NCBI RefSeq assembly: GCF_001439845.1
Contig: NZ_JYLO01000024.1
Location: 1 to 35,684 of the forward strand
Length of the DNA stretch: 35,684 bases
DNA from: Pseudomonas lactis
GTDB lineage: Bacteria > Pseudomonadota > Gammaproteobacteria > Pseudomonadales > Pseudomonadaceae
Reading direction: 5' to 3'
Shown: piece after piece, positions 25,236-33,362 of the stretch
Position numbering within the stretch: position 1 is the first letter of the stretch
How the letters are laid out: every line of letters starts with the position of its first letter
Notes under the pieces: model-generated
Databases searched by the model: none
What the model saw: the letters and a program-made list of their open reading frames with translations, nothing else
What the model was told of the DNA's origin: nothing
Made by a program: the position numbers and the translations under genes

Positions 25236-25541
25236 GACGTTCCCCGTCCTTGTTTGTAGTTATCAACAGCGAGCCTTCCTGCTGGCGTTCAGCCAGGCAG
25301 ACCTCACTGATCCCACACACAGCAAGTGCCCTTCCCCAGAATGATGCCTCTGCTGTCCTACGACCTTATGGGGCGTTGACCTTGCAGTAAATGCGTCAAT
25401 TCTGACTGACCTTGTAGGCAACGGAGGCACGGGTCGCAGTTCATTGCTGTAAGACGGCAACGCTTGCAAACGTAGTCTGTTTCCTAAGGTCCAGGCGGAT
25501 GGAATAACGGCGACGTTATGAAACGTCGCCGTTATTGATCC
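25236..25541 (-). promoter_or_regulatory. Intergenic region between dppA2 and dppA3
   Basis: These 306 bases hold no credible gene. They contain the dppA2 terminator hairpin (25503-25536), a CGTTTGCAA motif on the minus strand (25473-25465), and, presumably, a promoter for dppA3 that I could not pin down. In the P. aeruginosa locus as I recall it, mdpA and psdR lie between dppA2 and dppA3; no trace of either is left here. Confidence 0.5.
25503..25536 (-). terminator. Hairpin after dppA2
   Basis: AATAACGGCGACGTT and AACGTCGCCGTTATT are a perfect 15-pair inverted repeat with a four-base centre, 6 bases after the dppA2 stop. The T-run is weak on both strands, but the stem is very stable. Confidence 0.75.
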
Positions 25542-27170
25542 TTACTTGCCGCTGACGCTAACGCCGTAGAAGGAATTCAAGCCAAACGGGCTGATCTTGA
25601 AGTCTTGTACGGTATTACGCATGGGTTGATACACCGTCGAGTGCGCGATAGGTGTCATCGGGACTGCATCTTTGAGGATATGTTGCGCCTGCTTATACAG
25701 CTCGGTGCGTTTGGCGACATCCGATGTGGCCTTGGCTTCTTTCACGATGCCGTCGAATTTCTTGTCGCACCACTTGGAGAAGTTGTTGCCCGACAGCGAG
25801 TCGCAGCCGAACAGCACGTTCAGCCAGTTGTCCGGGTCACCATTGTCGCCGCTCCAGCCAATGATCATGGCCTGGTTCTCGCCGCCCTTGGAGCGCTTGA
25901 TGTACTCGCCCCACTCGTAGCTGACGATGTTGACCTTCAGGCCGATCTGTTTCCAGTCGTTCTGCAGCATCTCGGCCATCAACTTGGCGTTGGGGTTGTA
26001 GGGGCGCTGAACCGGCATGGCCCACAGGGTGATCTCGGTACCTTCCTTGACGCCAGCGGCCTTGAGCAGCTCTTTGGCTTTGGCAGGATCGTACTTGGCA
26101 TCCTTGATGGTGGTGTCATAGGACCACTGGGTCGGCGGCATGGCGTTGACTGCCAACTGGCCGGCACCTTGGTACACGGAGTCGATGATCTGCTGCTTGT
26201 TCACCGACATGTCCAGGGCTTCACGGACGCGCAGGTCGGCCAGCGGGTTCGCGGCGGTCTGGCCCTTGAGTACTGGCATGACGTTATAGGCGATGTAGCC
26301 CAGGTTGAAACCGGCCTGGTGCGGCAGTTTCAGGTCCTTGTCCTCACCCAGCGCCTTGAGGTCAGCCGGACGTGGGAACAGGGTGATCTGGCATTCGTTT
26401 TTCTTGAGCTTCTGGATACGCACCGACGGGTCAGTGGTGATAGCGAAGATCAGGTTGTCGATCTTCACGTCTTCAGGTTTCCAGTAGTCCTTGTTGCCGG
26501 TGTAGCGAATGTTCGAATCTTTCTGGTAGCTCTTGAACACGAACGGGCCAGTGCCGACCGGCTTCTGGTTGATGTCGGCAGGCTTGCCTTCCTTCAACAG
26601 CTGCGCAGCGTATTCGGCGGACTGGATCGAGGCGAAGCTCATGGCCAGGTTCTGGATGAACGCGGCGTCCACGGTGCCAAGGGTGAACTTGACGGTGTGG
26701 TCATCGACTTTTTCGATGTTCTTGATGTTGGTGTCCATCCCCATGTCCGTGAAGTACGGGAACTCGGTGGGGTAGGCCTTACGGAATGGATCGTCTTTAT
26801 TGATCATCCGGTTGAAGGTGAACAGTACGTCGTCGGCCGAGAATTCACGAGTCGGCTTGAAGTACGGGGTGGTGTGGAACTTGACGCCTTCGCGAAGGTG
26901 GAAGGTATACGTCAGGCCATCCGGGGACACGTCCCAGCTGGTGGCCAGGCCAGGAACGACGGCGGTGCCGCCACGTTCGAACTGGCTCAGGCGGTTGAAC
27001 ATGGTTTCGGCCGAGGCATCGAAGTCTGTTCCGGTGGTGTACTGGCCTGGGTCGAAACCGGCCGGGCTCCCTTCGGAGCAGAACACCAGGTTAGTTGCCG
27101 CAAGGGCTACGGGGGCTGCGGCCATAAGGCCAGCGCTCACTAATAACGGAAGGACTGCGTGTTTAAGCAT
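25542..27170 (-). CDS. dppA2: Peptide-binding protein, SBP family 5 (DppA paralogue)
   Basis: A 542-aa periplasmic peptide-binding protein. ATG 27170 is preferred over the in-frame ATG 27194 because GAGG lies 6 bases before it and MLKHAVLPLLVSAGLMAAAP starts a normal signal peptide ending at ALA. The mature chain opens NLVFCSEGSPAGFDPGQYTT; PDGLTYTFHLREGVKFHTT and WSGDNGDPDNWLN are conserved. It has an eight-residue insertion (QTAANPLADL region, about residue 305) compared with its neighbours. An A-rich stretch with ACAACAAA before the start could be a Hfq/Crc target, which would put it under catabolite control; this is a guess. Confidence 0.92.
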   Translation of the reverse strand: MLKHAVLPLLVSAGLMAAAPVALAATNLVFCSEGSPAGFDPGQYTTGTDFDASAETMFNRLSQFERGGTAVVPGLATSWDVSPDGLTYTFHLREGVKFHTTPYFKPTREFSADDVLFTFNRMINKDDPFRKAYPTEFPYFTDMGMDTNIKNIEKVDDHTVKFTLGTVDAAFIQNLAMSFASIQSAEYAAQLLKEGKPADINQKPVGTGPFVFKSYQKDSNIRYTGNKDYWKPEDVKIDNLIFAITTDPSVRIQKLKKNECQITLFPRPADLKALGEDKDLKLPHQAGFNLGYIAYNVMPVLKGQTAANPLADLRVREALDMSVNKQQIIDSVYQGAGQLAVNAMPPTQWSYDTTIKDAKYDPAKAKELLKAAGVKEGTEITLWAMPVQRPYNPNAKLMAEMLQNDWKQIGLKVNIVSYEWGEYIKRSKGGENQAMIIGWSGDNGDPDNWLNVLFGCDSLSGNNFSKWCDKKFDGIVKEAKATSDVAKRTELYKQAQHILKDAVPMTPIAHSTVYQPMRNTVQDFKISPFGLNSFYGVSVSGK

Positions 27171-27293
27171 GTTGGCCTCATGATTTGTTGTCATTTTTGG
27201 TGGTGAGGGCGACCTCGTGAGTCGGCCTGCGGATACTTATGCAGGCGCCATACCCAATGCAAGATGCAGAGCGGTTGCAAAGGGAAAACTGTG

Positions 27294-27305
27294 GTACGAA
27301 CGTAC
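27294..27305. promoter_or_regulatory. Inverted repeat upstream of dppA2
   Basis: GTACG-AA-CGTAC, a perfect five-pair inverted repeat, lies about 125 bases before the dppA2 start, at promoter distance. A regulator site is possible; no copy was noticed before the other binding-protein genes. Confidence 0.3.
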
Positions 27306-27380
27306 AGGAATGTCGCAATTATGAAAGTTCTGACACAAAAGTGCCTATTTGGAGGGTTTTTTCGGTGCAAATGGCGCACC

Positions 27381-27421
27381 AAAAAAGCCCAGCCGAGGCG
27401 TCTAGCGCACTCGGTTGGGGC
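27381..27421 (-). terminator. Intrinsic terminator of dppA1
   Basis: On the minus strand GCCCCAACCGAG and CTCGGCTGGGC form a GC-rich stem followed by six T. It ends dppA1, whose stop is at 27429, so dppA2 should have its own promoter. Confidence 0.9.
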
Positions 27422-27428
27422 GCTGTTG

Positions 27429-29030
27429 TTACTTATCTAGACCCACACCGTAGAACGGCGTGAGCCCGAACGGGCTGATCTTGAAGTCACGCACTTGCTT
27501 GCGCATTGGCTGGAAAACCGTCGAGTTCGCAATAGGCGTTATAGGTACTTGTTCCTTAAGGATTTTCTGTGCCTGTTGATACCACTTGATGCGCTGCTCG
27601 CGGTCGCTGCTGACCTTGGCTTGCTGTACCAGCTTGTCGTAGGCCGGGTTACACCATTTGGCGTAGTTGCTGCCCTTGACCGCAGCACAACTGTAGAGCA
27701 CGCCCAGCCAGTTATCCGGGTCGCCGTTGTCGCCGGTCCAGCCGTAAATCATTGCGTCGTGTTCGCCATTTTTCGCGCGCTTGATGTATTCGCCCCACTC
27801 ATAGCTGACGATGTTGGCCTTGATGCCGACCTTGGCCCAATCCTGTTGAATCATTTGTGCGGACATTCGCGCATTCGGGTTCGAGGCGCGTTGTACGGTC
27901 ATGGCCCACAGATTGATGGTGGTACCTGGTGCAACCCCTGCTTCTTTTAGTAGCAACCGCGCCTTGGTCGGGTCGTAGGGTGCATCCTGGATTTTAGGGT
28001 CATAAGACCACTGGGCGGGAGGCAGTGCGTTCTGCGCCAATTGTCCGGCGCCCTGGTAAACGGCCTTGATGATGGCGGGCTTGTCGATGGCCATGTCCAG
28101 GGCTTGGCGCACCTTGAGCTGATCCAGCGGCGGATGAGTCACGTTGTAGGCAAGGAAGCCCAGGTTGAAGCCCGCTTGTTGCTGCACGCGCAGGTTGGGG
28201 TCTTGCTTCATTGCCTCGATGTCAGCGGGGCGCGGGTAACCGCTGACCTGGCATTCGCCGGCCTTGAGTTTCTGCAGGCGCGCTGCGGCGTCCGGGGTGA
28301 TGGCGAACACCAGGTTGTCGAGCTTCACGTCCTCGGGTTTCCAATACTGCTTATTGGCCGCATAACGGATCTGCGCGTCTTTCTGGTAGCGCTTGAACAC
28401 AAACGGCCCGGTGCCCACCGGTTGCTGGTTGATCTGCTCGGCCTTGCCTTCTTTCAACAGTTGGGCGGCGTATTGCGCCGATTGCACCGAGGCGAAACTC
28501 ATGGCCAGGTTCTGTACGAACGAAGCATCGACGTTGTTCAAGTTGAAACGCACAGTGTGTTCGTCGAGTTTTTCAAGGCCTTTGATCGTAGTGTTCAAGC
28601 CCATGTCGGTGAAGTAGGGCGATTCGGAGGGGTAGGCCTTGCGAAACGGGCTCTCGGCGTCCAGCAGACGATTAAAAGTGAACAGCACGTCATCGGCGTT
28701 GAAGTCGCGGGTCGGGGTGAAGAAGTCGGTGGTGTGGAACTTGACGCCTTCACGCAGGTGAAAGGTATACGTCAGACCATCCTTCGACACGTCCCAACTG
28801 GTGGCCAGGCCTGGTTCGACCTCGGTGCCACCGCGCTTGAACTGGGTCAGGCGGTTGAACACGGTTTCGGCGGATGCGTCAAAATCGGTGCCACTGGTGT
28901 ACTGGCTGGGGTCGAAGCCGGCGGGGCTGGCTTCGGAGCAGTAGACCAGGGTGGTAGCGGCGTGAGCCATCGGTATAAAAGCTAGAAGGCTTGCGGCGAG
29001 GAGCACTGGCTTAATGGCGATTCTTTCCAT
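27429..29030 (-). CDS. dppA1: Peptide-binding protein, SBP family 5 (DppA paralogue)
   Basis: A 533-aa periplasmic peptide-binding protein, first gene of the dpp region in the direction of transcription. The signal peptide ends at AHA (residue 24), and the mature chain opens TLVYCSEASPAGFDPSQYTS. It shares SWDVSKDGLTYTFHLREGVK and the WTGDNGDPDNWLG block with the two binding proteins downstream, and it is less like the one beside dppB. AGGGG precedes the ATG. Several tandem receptors feeding one ABC channel widen the range of peptides taken up. Confidence 0.92.
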   Translation of the reverse strand: MERIAIKPVLLAASLLAFIPMAHAATTLVYCSEASPAGFDPSQYTSGTDFDASAETVFNRLTQFKRGGTEVEPGLATSWDVSKDGLTYTFHLREGVKFHTTDFFTPTRDFNADDVLFTFNRLLDAESPFRKAYPSESPYFTDMGLNTTIKGLEKLDEHTVRFNLNNVDASFVQNLAMSFASVQSAQYAAQLLKEGKAEQINQQPVGTGPFVFKRYQKDAQIRYAANKQYWKPEDVKLDNLVFAITPDAAARLQKLKAGECQVSGYPRPADIEAMKQDPNLRVQQQAGFNLGFLAYNVTHPPLDQLKVRQALDMAIDKPAIIKAVYQGAGQLAQNALPPAQWSYDPKIQDAPYDPTKARLLLKEAGVAPGTTINLWAMTVQRASNPNARMSAQMIQQDWAKVGIKANIVSYEWGEYIKRAKNGEHDAMIYGWTGDNGDPDNWLGVLYSCAAVKGSNYAKWCNPAYDKLVQQAKVSSDREQRIKWYQQAQKILKEQVPITPIANSTVFQPMRKQVRDFKISPFGLTPFYGVGLDK

Positions 29031-29070
29031 GGAGACCCCTGAAATGGCAGGCGTAAAAGCTGCCCAAACG

Positions 29071-29096
29071 AAAAGGCGGTAACCGAGGTTACCGCC
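29071..29096 (-). terminator. Intrinsic terminator of the 1126-aa toxin-like gene
   Basis: On the minus strand GGCGGTAAC and GTTACCGCC pair perfectly around a short loop and are followed by TTTT. It is 12 bases after the stop of the toxin-like gene and separates it from dppA1. Confidence 0.85.
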
Positions 29097-29107
29097 GTTC
29101 AGCTGGC

Positions 29108-32100
29108 TTAGGTAGGGGATACTTCTATCCGGATGGGAGCCGATTTATCGATTATAACGGGCGGGCCGTCTATTTCATTACTTGCACGGAGGTTGAAAGT
29201 TCGAGTGGCTGTTATGTTCACGTCTTTGGCGAGGGTGGACTCACCTCTAACCTCAGATTTCAGGCGCCATTGGGTGGTTATTGTAACCTCGGTCTCATTT
29301 TTTAAAGGGTTATAGTCGATGACGTACTGCCTGTCGCCAACACTGCTGATATAACCGTCTTTCACTCGGGGAGGCTGCAATTCAAACCACGCAGGAGCGG
29401 AAGAGCCTTGATGAGCAACCTCTGAAATTGCCGCTCGCATGTCAGGATCGGGCACGGTGCGCTCAAATGCATTGATCCCATCCCCTATAAGACCATTACG
29501 GATCTGTTGTTCTAAGTCATCTGGGATAGTCATTCCCGCTATCTGCTGGGGTATGTCGATTTCAACGTTCTCCAGGTCAGCGCTTCTTATTGTGTAAGGG
29601 TCTCGGTTGATGTCTTTGATAAATTGTGGAGAATAATTGCTGGTACCATACTCGGATGGCGAAGCTGTTTCCGATTCGGATACCGTGAAGTCCCCGCTGT
29701 CCGTTGTCCAGGAAAAGACAGGGCGGTTTTCTAAAACACCGTTCTCTTCCTTGAAGCTGACGCCATATTTATAGTTCGCTTGCTCTTCAACATTGAAACA
29801 CTTGTCGAGTATGTCAGCGCCTTTCATTTTGGTACCGTTTAACTCAATAAAATTATCCGATACCTGTGCAGGCGTTTTTAGATCGTTACTTGGTGTTGGG
29901 GACTCAGAGCGTTGCCATGGCCACTTCACCCCGCCATTGCCCGGCGCCCTGGCCCATTCTCCATCACGCCCAGGTGTGATGACCATCAGCCCTGCGCCGT
30001 TATCGGGATTAATGATTTTGGCGAACACGTCGCCGGTTCGATAGCGGCCTGATATTTCAAATACTTTGCTCGCCCCCGTCTCGTCGGTAAAGCGCACGAA
30101 CTGGCGCAGTGCCCCCTGGCTGTCGGTTATTCGATAGACACCCAACGCATCGCGGGGCGCGCTCTTTATCAACTGCTCACCCTCAGACACGGCATAGGGA
30201 GCCATCGGCAAGAGTGTTTGGGATTTTGGCAGGGGAGCCCCAGCTTCGTTAACCGTGGGGGTGCCGCTGGATGGGCCTGGTGTTGGCTCTTCGAGTTCAT
30301 TGATTTGCGGTTGGGCGAGCGGGTCCACAACCGGTAGCTCTTTCTCGGGCGGCAATGCAAAAGGATCTTCCGGAACTTCGCTTGCCCCCGCTGAGAACAA
30401 CGTGTTCAGCAAACCATCGAGTGCCTTGGAAGCTCCGTTGTCGCGTTCCGCCTCGGTGTCCCCGGACGTTGTTTGTTCCAAGCCCAACCCCAACTCGGTC
30501 AGCCCGGCAAGTGCCGCTGCGCCGGCAACCGGTGCAGCGATAGGCGCAAGCTTGGCCAATAGCCCGGCGGCTACGGTAATGTCGTTCAACCACGTATCTC
30601 GGGTTACTTCGCTGTTGGATTTGACGACGACGTCGGTGTCACTCGTCATGCGCTGTTTGGCGGCGGTTGTCAGGGTGGAAAACACATCCCCCTCGATTTT
30701 CGAGTGACTACTGGTGTTCACCGGGTTTTTCAGCTCACCGGCGGCCATTTTCTTGAAGAGGGCGTCCAGGCCATCTTGCTTGTCGCCAATACCCGTAAAG
30801 CTCGCGCCCGGTACAAACCCGATTGCCAGTTGTATGAGAAGGTCAGGCTTACGGTTCTGACGATCAGCCAATGAAAAGTGCGCGAGCAGCGACTGGCTTT
30901 TTTTCGGGTCCTTCGTCTGGTCAATTACCCATTGATTGAGCTTGTCCAAGGAGTCGAAGCGCAGAAATGCCGGTTTGGCTCCAGGTATGTAAAGCACTTG
31001 CCGGCCAGTGTCGTCGCTACTGAATCGAAGAATGTCACTGGATGTGAAACCGTGGATATCAAGGGCATGCACTTGGGGAGCGCTGCTTACTGGCGCTTTG
31101 GCCTTGAGCTGTTCAAGGCTCAGGGGTGTGTTTTCGTCGAGTGGAATATTGTTCGCCGTCGCCATTACCAGGCTGTAGTCGCCACGAGTGAACTGGTGTT
31201 CTGAGGCTTGCAAGGCTCGTTCAGCAGGTGAACAGGCTTGGGCTTTCTTCAGTTGCTCCCGTGCCTGGGAAACGAACTCACCTTTGATTACCGTGTGGTA
31301 GTTATCGGTGTGCGCGTTCCAGAACCTGTCGAATTTCTGGGTCATCTGGGTTTGAAAGTCGGTTTTCCAGCTCTCGTGCATCACTTGTGACGGCTTGAGG
31401 TCGATTTGATTGTGCTTGCCGTAACCGCCTTTATCGCTTTGCCCTGCGGGCTGGGTATACAAACCTGCCTCGAGGTCGAGGTTGCCAGGCACCCAGTCGT
31501 GCTCGGAGAAGTTCTTCAGCAAGGCGTCGGGTAAGCGCAGTGAGGACCAGGGCTCCTGAAAAGTGTGTTCCCAGCCGGTAGCCGTGTCCGCGCTTTCACC
31601 GCCTTTGAAGCGGTTCAAATAGACAGTATCGGAGTCGATAGGTTTGCCCGTGAGTTTGAGCAGCAGGTCATCCGCCCATTTCTTGGCTTCTGCCCGCGTA
31701 TTGGGCAGGTTGTTGGCGACGTCAACCGCCAGGCGCTTGTAAGCCAACGCCTGTGGTGCGGTGCTGTAGTACTTGGCGGCATTGTGTTGTTGCTCTTGAA
31801 GCGCCTGTGCCGAGCGGCTGCTGGCAGGGCGCAGGCGGTCATCGGCGGGGATAGGGTCGAAGGTGTCTTTATGTTCCAGATGCCTTATTTGTGCTCGAGC
31901 CTGGGACAGCGTCTGGGGAAGGGGCACGCCTTCAAAGTTGGCCACCACTTTTGCGCTGACCTGTATGGAGTCCTTACCCAACCTCACACGCAAATCACCG
32001 TTATTGCCAGGGGCGATAACTTTTGCGGCGTCCAGCAGGGGGCCTGAAATTTGTCCCCAGCCTGATGTATCCGACAGATGGAAGGTTTTCGTTTTGCCCT

Positions 32101-32488
32101 CGACCTCGGCGGACAAGGTACCTGTAGAGGGGTTGATTGAAAGCAAGGTGTCCGGGGCGAAGTGTTGTTCGCGCAGCCAGCCCTGTACGACGGCATTTTC
32201 CAAGTGCGTGCGATACAGCCCAAGCCATTGGCCCAGGGTGCTTTGGGGCGGTACGGTTATAAGCCCGGCATTGCCGTGCAACACCTTGCGTTGTGCGGCC
32301 TCGAGGTAGGCCTTGAGCAGGGCTGTTTCGTCAGGGTGGACGGTTTTTGCAGTGGGCGGTGGCGGTGTCACCTGCGCTTGAGTGTTCGATATCGGATGGG
32401 GGACGGCGGACGGCAGCGATGGCGAGGATGTCGGATTGAGTGAAAGGGGCATAAGTTCGGCTCTCATTGTATGAATAGATGCCAGCAC
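29108..32488 (-). CDS. Large toxin-like protein, DUF6543/dermonecrotic-toxin-like family
   Basis: A 1126-aa protein without a signal peptide. It resembles, by recall, large Pseudomonas proteins annotated as dermonecrotic-toxin-like (DUF6543). A Pro/Ser/Thr-rich start (residues 15-50) is followed by a helical N-terminal part, the family-like block QVLYIPGAKPAFLRFDSLDK (near 497), a hydrophobic stretch around 636-670 (AAGLLAKLAPIAAPVAGAAA), a proline-rich linker (about 720-770), a module GVYRITDSQGALRQFVRF / YRTGDVFAKIINPDNGAG (about 785-840), and a unique beta-rich C-terminal part. No enzyme motif is visible. The GTG at 32488 has GGGAGG close by; ATG 32452 (GAGAG upstream) is an alternative. 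No adjacent immunity gene is evident. Confidence 0.7.
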   Translation of the reverse strand: MLASIHTMRAELMPLSLNPTSSPSLPSAVPHPISNTQAQVTPPPPTAKTVHPDETALLKAYLEAAQRKVLHGNAGLITVPPQSTLGQWLGLYRTHLENAVVQGWLREQHFAPDTLLSINPSTGTLSAEVEGKTKTFHLSDTSGWGQISGPLLDAAKVIAPGNNGDLRVRLGKDSIQVSAKVVANFEGVPLPQTLSQARAQIRHLEHKDTFDPIPADDRLRPASSRSAQALQEQQHNAAKYYSTAPQALAYKRLAVDVANNLPNTRAEAKKWADDLLLKLTGKPIDSDTVYLNRFKGGESADTATGWEHTFQEPWSSLRLPDALLKNFSEHDWVPGNLDLEAGLYTQPAGQSDKGGYGKHNQIDLKPSQVMHESWKTDFQTQMTQKFDRFWNAHTDNYHTVIKGEFVSQAREQLKKAQACSPAERALQASEHQFTRGDYSLVMATANNIPLDENTPLSLEQLKAKAPVSSAPQVHALDIHGFTSSDILRFSSDDTGRQVLYIPGAKPAFLRFDSLDKLNQWVIDQTKDPKKSQSLLAHFSLADRQNRKPDLLIQLAIGFVPGASFTGIGDKQDGLDALFKKMAAGELKNPVNTSSHSKIEGDVFSTLTTAAKQRMTSDTDVVVKSNSEVTRDTWLNDITVAAGLLAKLAPIAAPVAGAAALAGLTELGLGLEQTTSGDTEAERDNGASKALDGLLNTLFSAGASEVPEDPFALPPEKELPVVDPLAQPQINELEEPTPGPSSGTPTVNEAGAPLPKSQTLLPMAPYAVSEGEQLIKSAPRDALGVYRITDSQGALRQFVRFTDETGASKVFEISGRYRTGDVFAKIINPDNGAGLMVITPGRDGEWARAPGNGGVKWPWQRSESPTPSNDLKTPAQVSDNFIELNGTKMKGADILDKCFNVEEQANYKYGVSFKEENGVLENRPVFSWTTDSGDFTVSESETASPSEYGTSNYSPQFIKDINRDPYTIRSADLENVEIDIPQQIAGMTIPDDLEQQIRNGLIGDGINAFERTVPDPDMRAAISEVAHQGSSAPAWFELQPPRVKDGYISSVGDRQYVIDYNPLKNETEVTITTQWRLKSEVRGESTLAKDVNITATRTFNLRASNEIDGPPVIIDKSAPIRIEVSPT

Positions 32489-32584
32489 AGCCCTCCCTGG
32501 TAGCTATGGCAGTAATGAGTCGTGAAAGCCGGGCGCTTGATTCCTGTTAAATATGCTGCCGTATATGACGGCGCGCCAGCGCGC

Positions 32585-32617
32585 AAAAAAAGGCGCAGGC
32601 CCCGTGGGGCTGCGCCT
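32585..32617 (-). terminator. Intrinsic terminator between the two toxin-like units
   Basis: On the minus strand AGGCGCAG and CTGCGCCT, extended by CCCCACGGGG, form a strong stem followed by seven T. It ends the 598-aa/caspase-like unit, so the 1126-aa gene needs its own promoter. Confidence 0.92.
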
Positions 32618-32712
32618 GTGTCTTGTCTAAAAAAGTTACTATAAAACTTCGATCACGTCGTCGTTGCATGGAGAAATACAGTCGCCGGTCACCTCTACTC
32701 ATAAATGAATTT

Positions 32713-33273
32713 TCAAGGTTTAGGGTGGAATGTCTCAGGCTTATAGGTGAAGGCCCACCACTTGAGTGGGTTCCAATAGGGGTTGGTCTTCGACGGTATG
32801 AAACGTGAATTTACCTTCATTTCATCGGCGATATACTGCTCAGCCTGGCCTCTCACGTAGGCCGTTACAGCGGGAGTAAGGGTGACGCCCTTCTTTTGCA
32901 CGTGTTGGAGATAAGCTTTTTCTACTTTGTCAATGGCCGCCGTTATAACTTCCGGCGAAAGGCTCGCGGTGAGATTGCCGGTATACCCTTTTACAGGGCG
33001 CCTTATCAGCCTTTGAAATTGAGCGGCAAAGGAAGCGTCTCCCCCAGTTGCAGAATTGCATGACAACAGGCGTATGTTGTCAAAAAGCTCCGGGCGTACA
33101 CCTTTTGCGTGAAGAGTCTGAAGCAACTCTGCCGGGGTGTGGAGTTGTCCATCGAACACAACTCTTGCTACGCCAGTTTCAGGGTTGAAACTGCCATGGA
33201 CGAGTACATTCAATCGTGTTTCCGTGCCTTTTTTATTTTTGTCGGTAAAGGTATACAGCTTTTCGTTGACCAC
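32713..33273 (-). CDS. Caspase-like (clan CD) C-terminal domain, probably detached by a frameshift
   Basis: The GTG-started frame has 186 aa, but it is open upstream to about 33408 with coding-like sequence (KLPPLSSVENIPTGEALFST, then GEKAVILSGEVNDLNV) and no start codon or ribosome-binding site fits. It therefore looks like the end of the 598-aa gene read in the -1 frame. The domain has a hydrophobic strand with His26 (LNVLVHGS), then Cys72 in IRLLSCNSATGG, with SFAAQFQRLIRRPVKGYTGN after it. The HG ... C arrangement with hydrophobic lead-in is the signature of clan CD cysteine peptidases (caspase, CHAT, gingipain, MARTX CPD). Proteolytic activity is inferred only. Confidence 0.6.
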   Translation of the reverse strand: MVNEKLYTFTDKNKKGTETRLNVLVHGSFNPETGVARVVFDGQLHTPAELLQTLHAKGVRPELFDNIRLLSCNSATGGDASFAAQFQRLIRRPVKGYTGNLTASLSPEVITAAIDKVEKAYLQHVQKKGVTLTPAVTAYVRGQAEQYIADEMKVNSRFIPSKTNPYWNPLKWWAFTYKPETFHPKP

Positions 33274-33362
33274 ATTCAGGTCATTGACCTCTCCACTCAG
33301 GATGACGGCTTTTTCACCCGTAGAAAAAAGTGCCTCACCCGTGGGTATGTTTTCTACGGAAC

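Noticed and set aside
25377..25500. Small gene or tRNA between dppA2 and dppA3
   Set aside because: No frame with a ribosome-binding site and no cloverleaf or conserved tRNA boxes were found.
22143..27143. Open frames of 440, 510 and 512 codons opposite the porin and binding-protein genes
   Set aside because: They mirror strongly coding minus-strand genes with third-position GC bias, lack ribosome-binding sites and resemble each other only because the binding-protein paralogues do.
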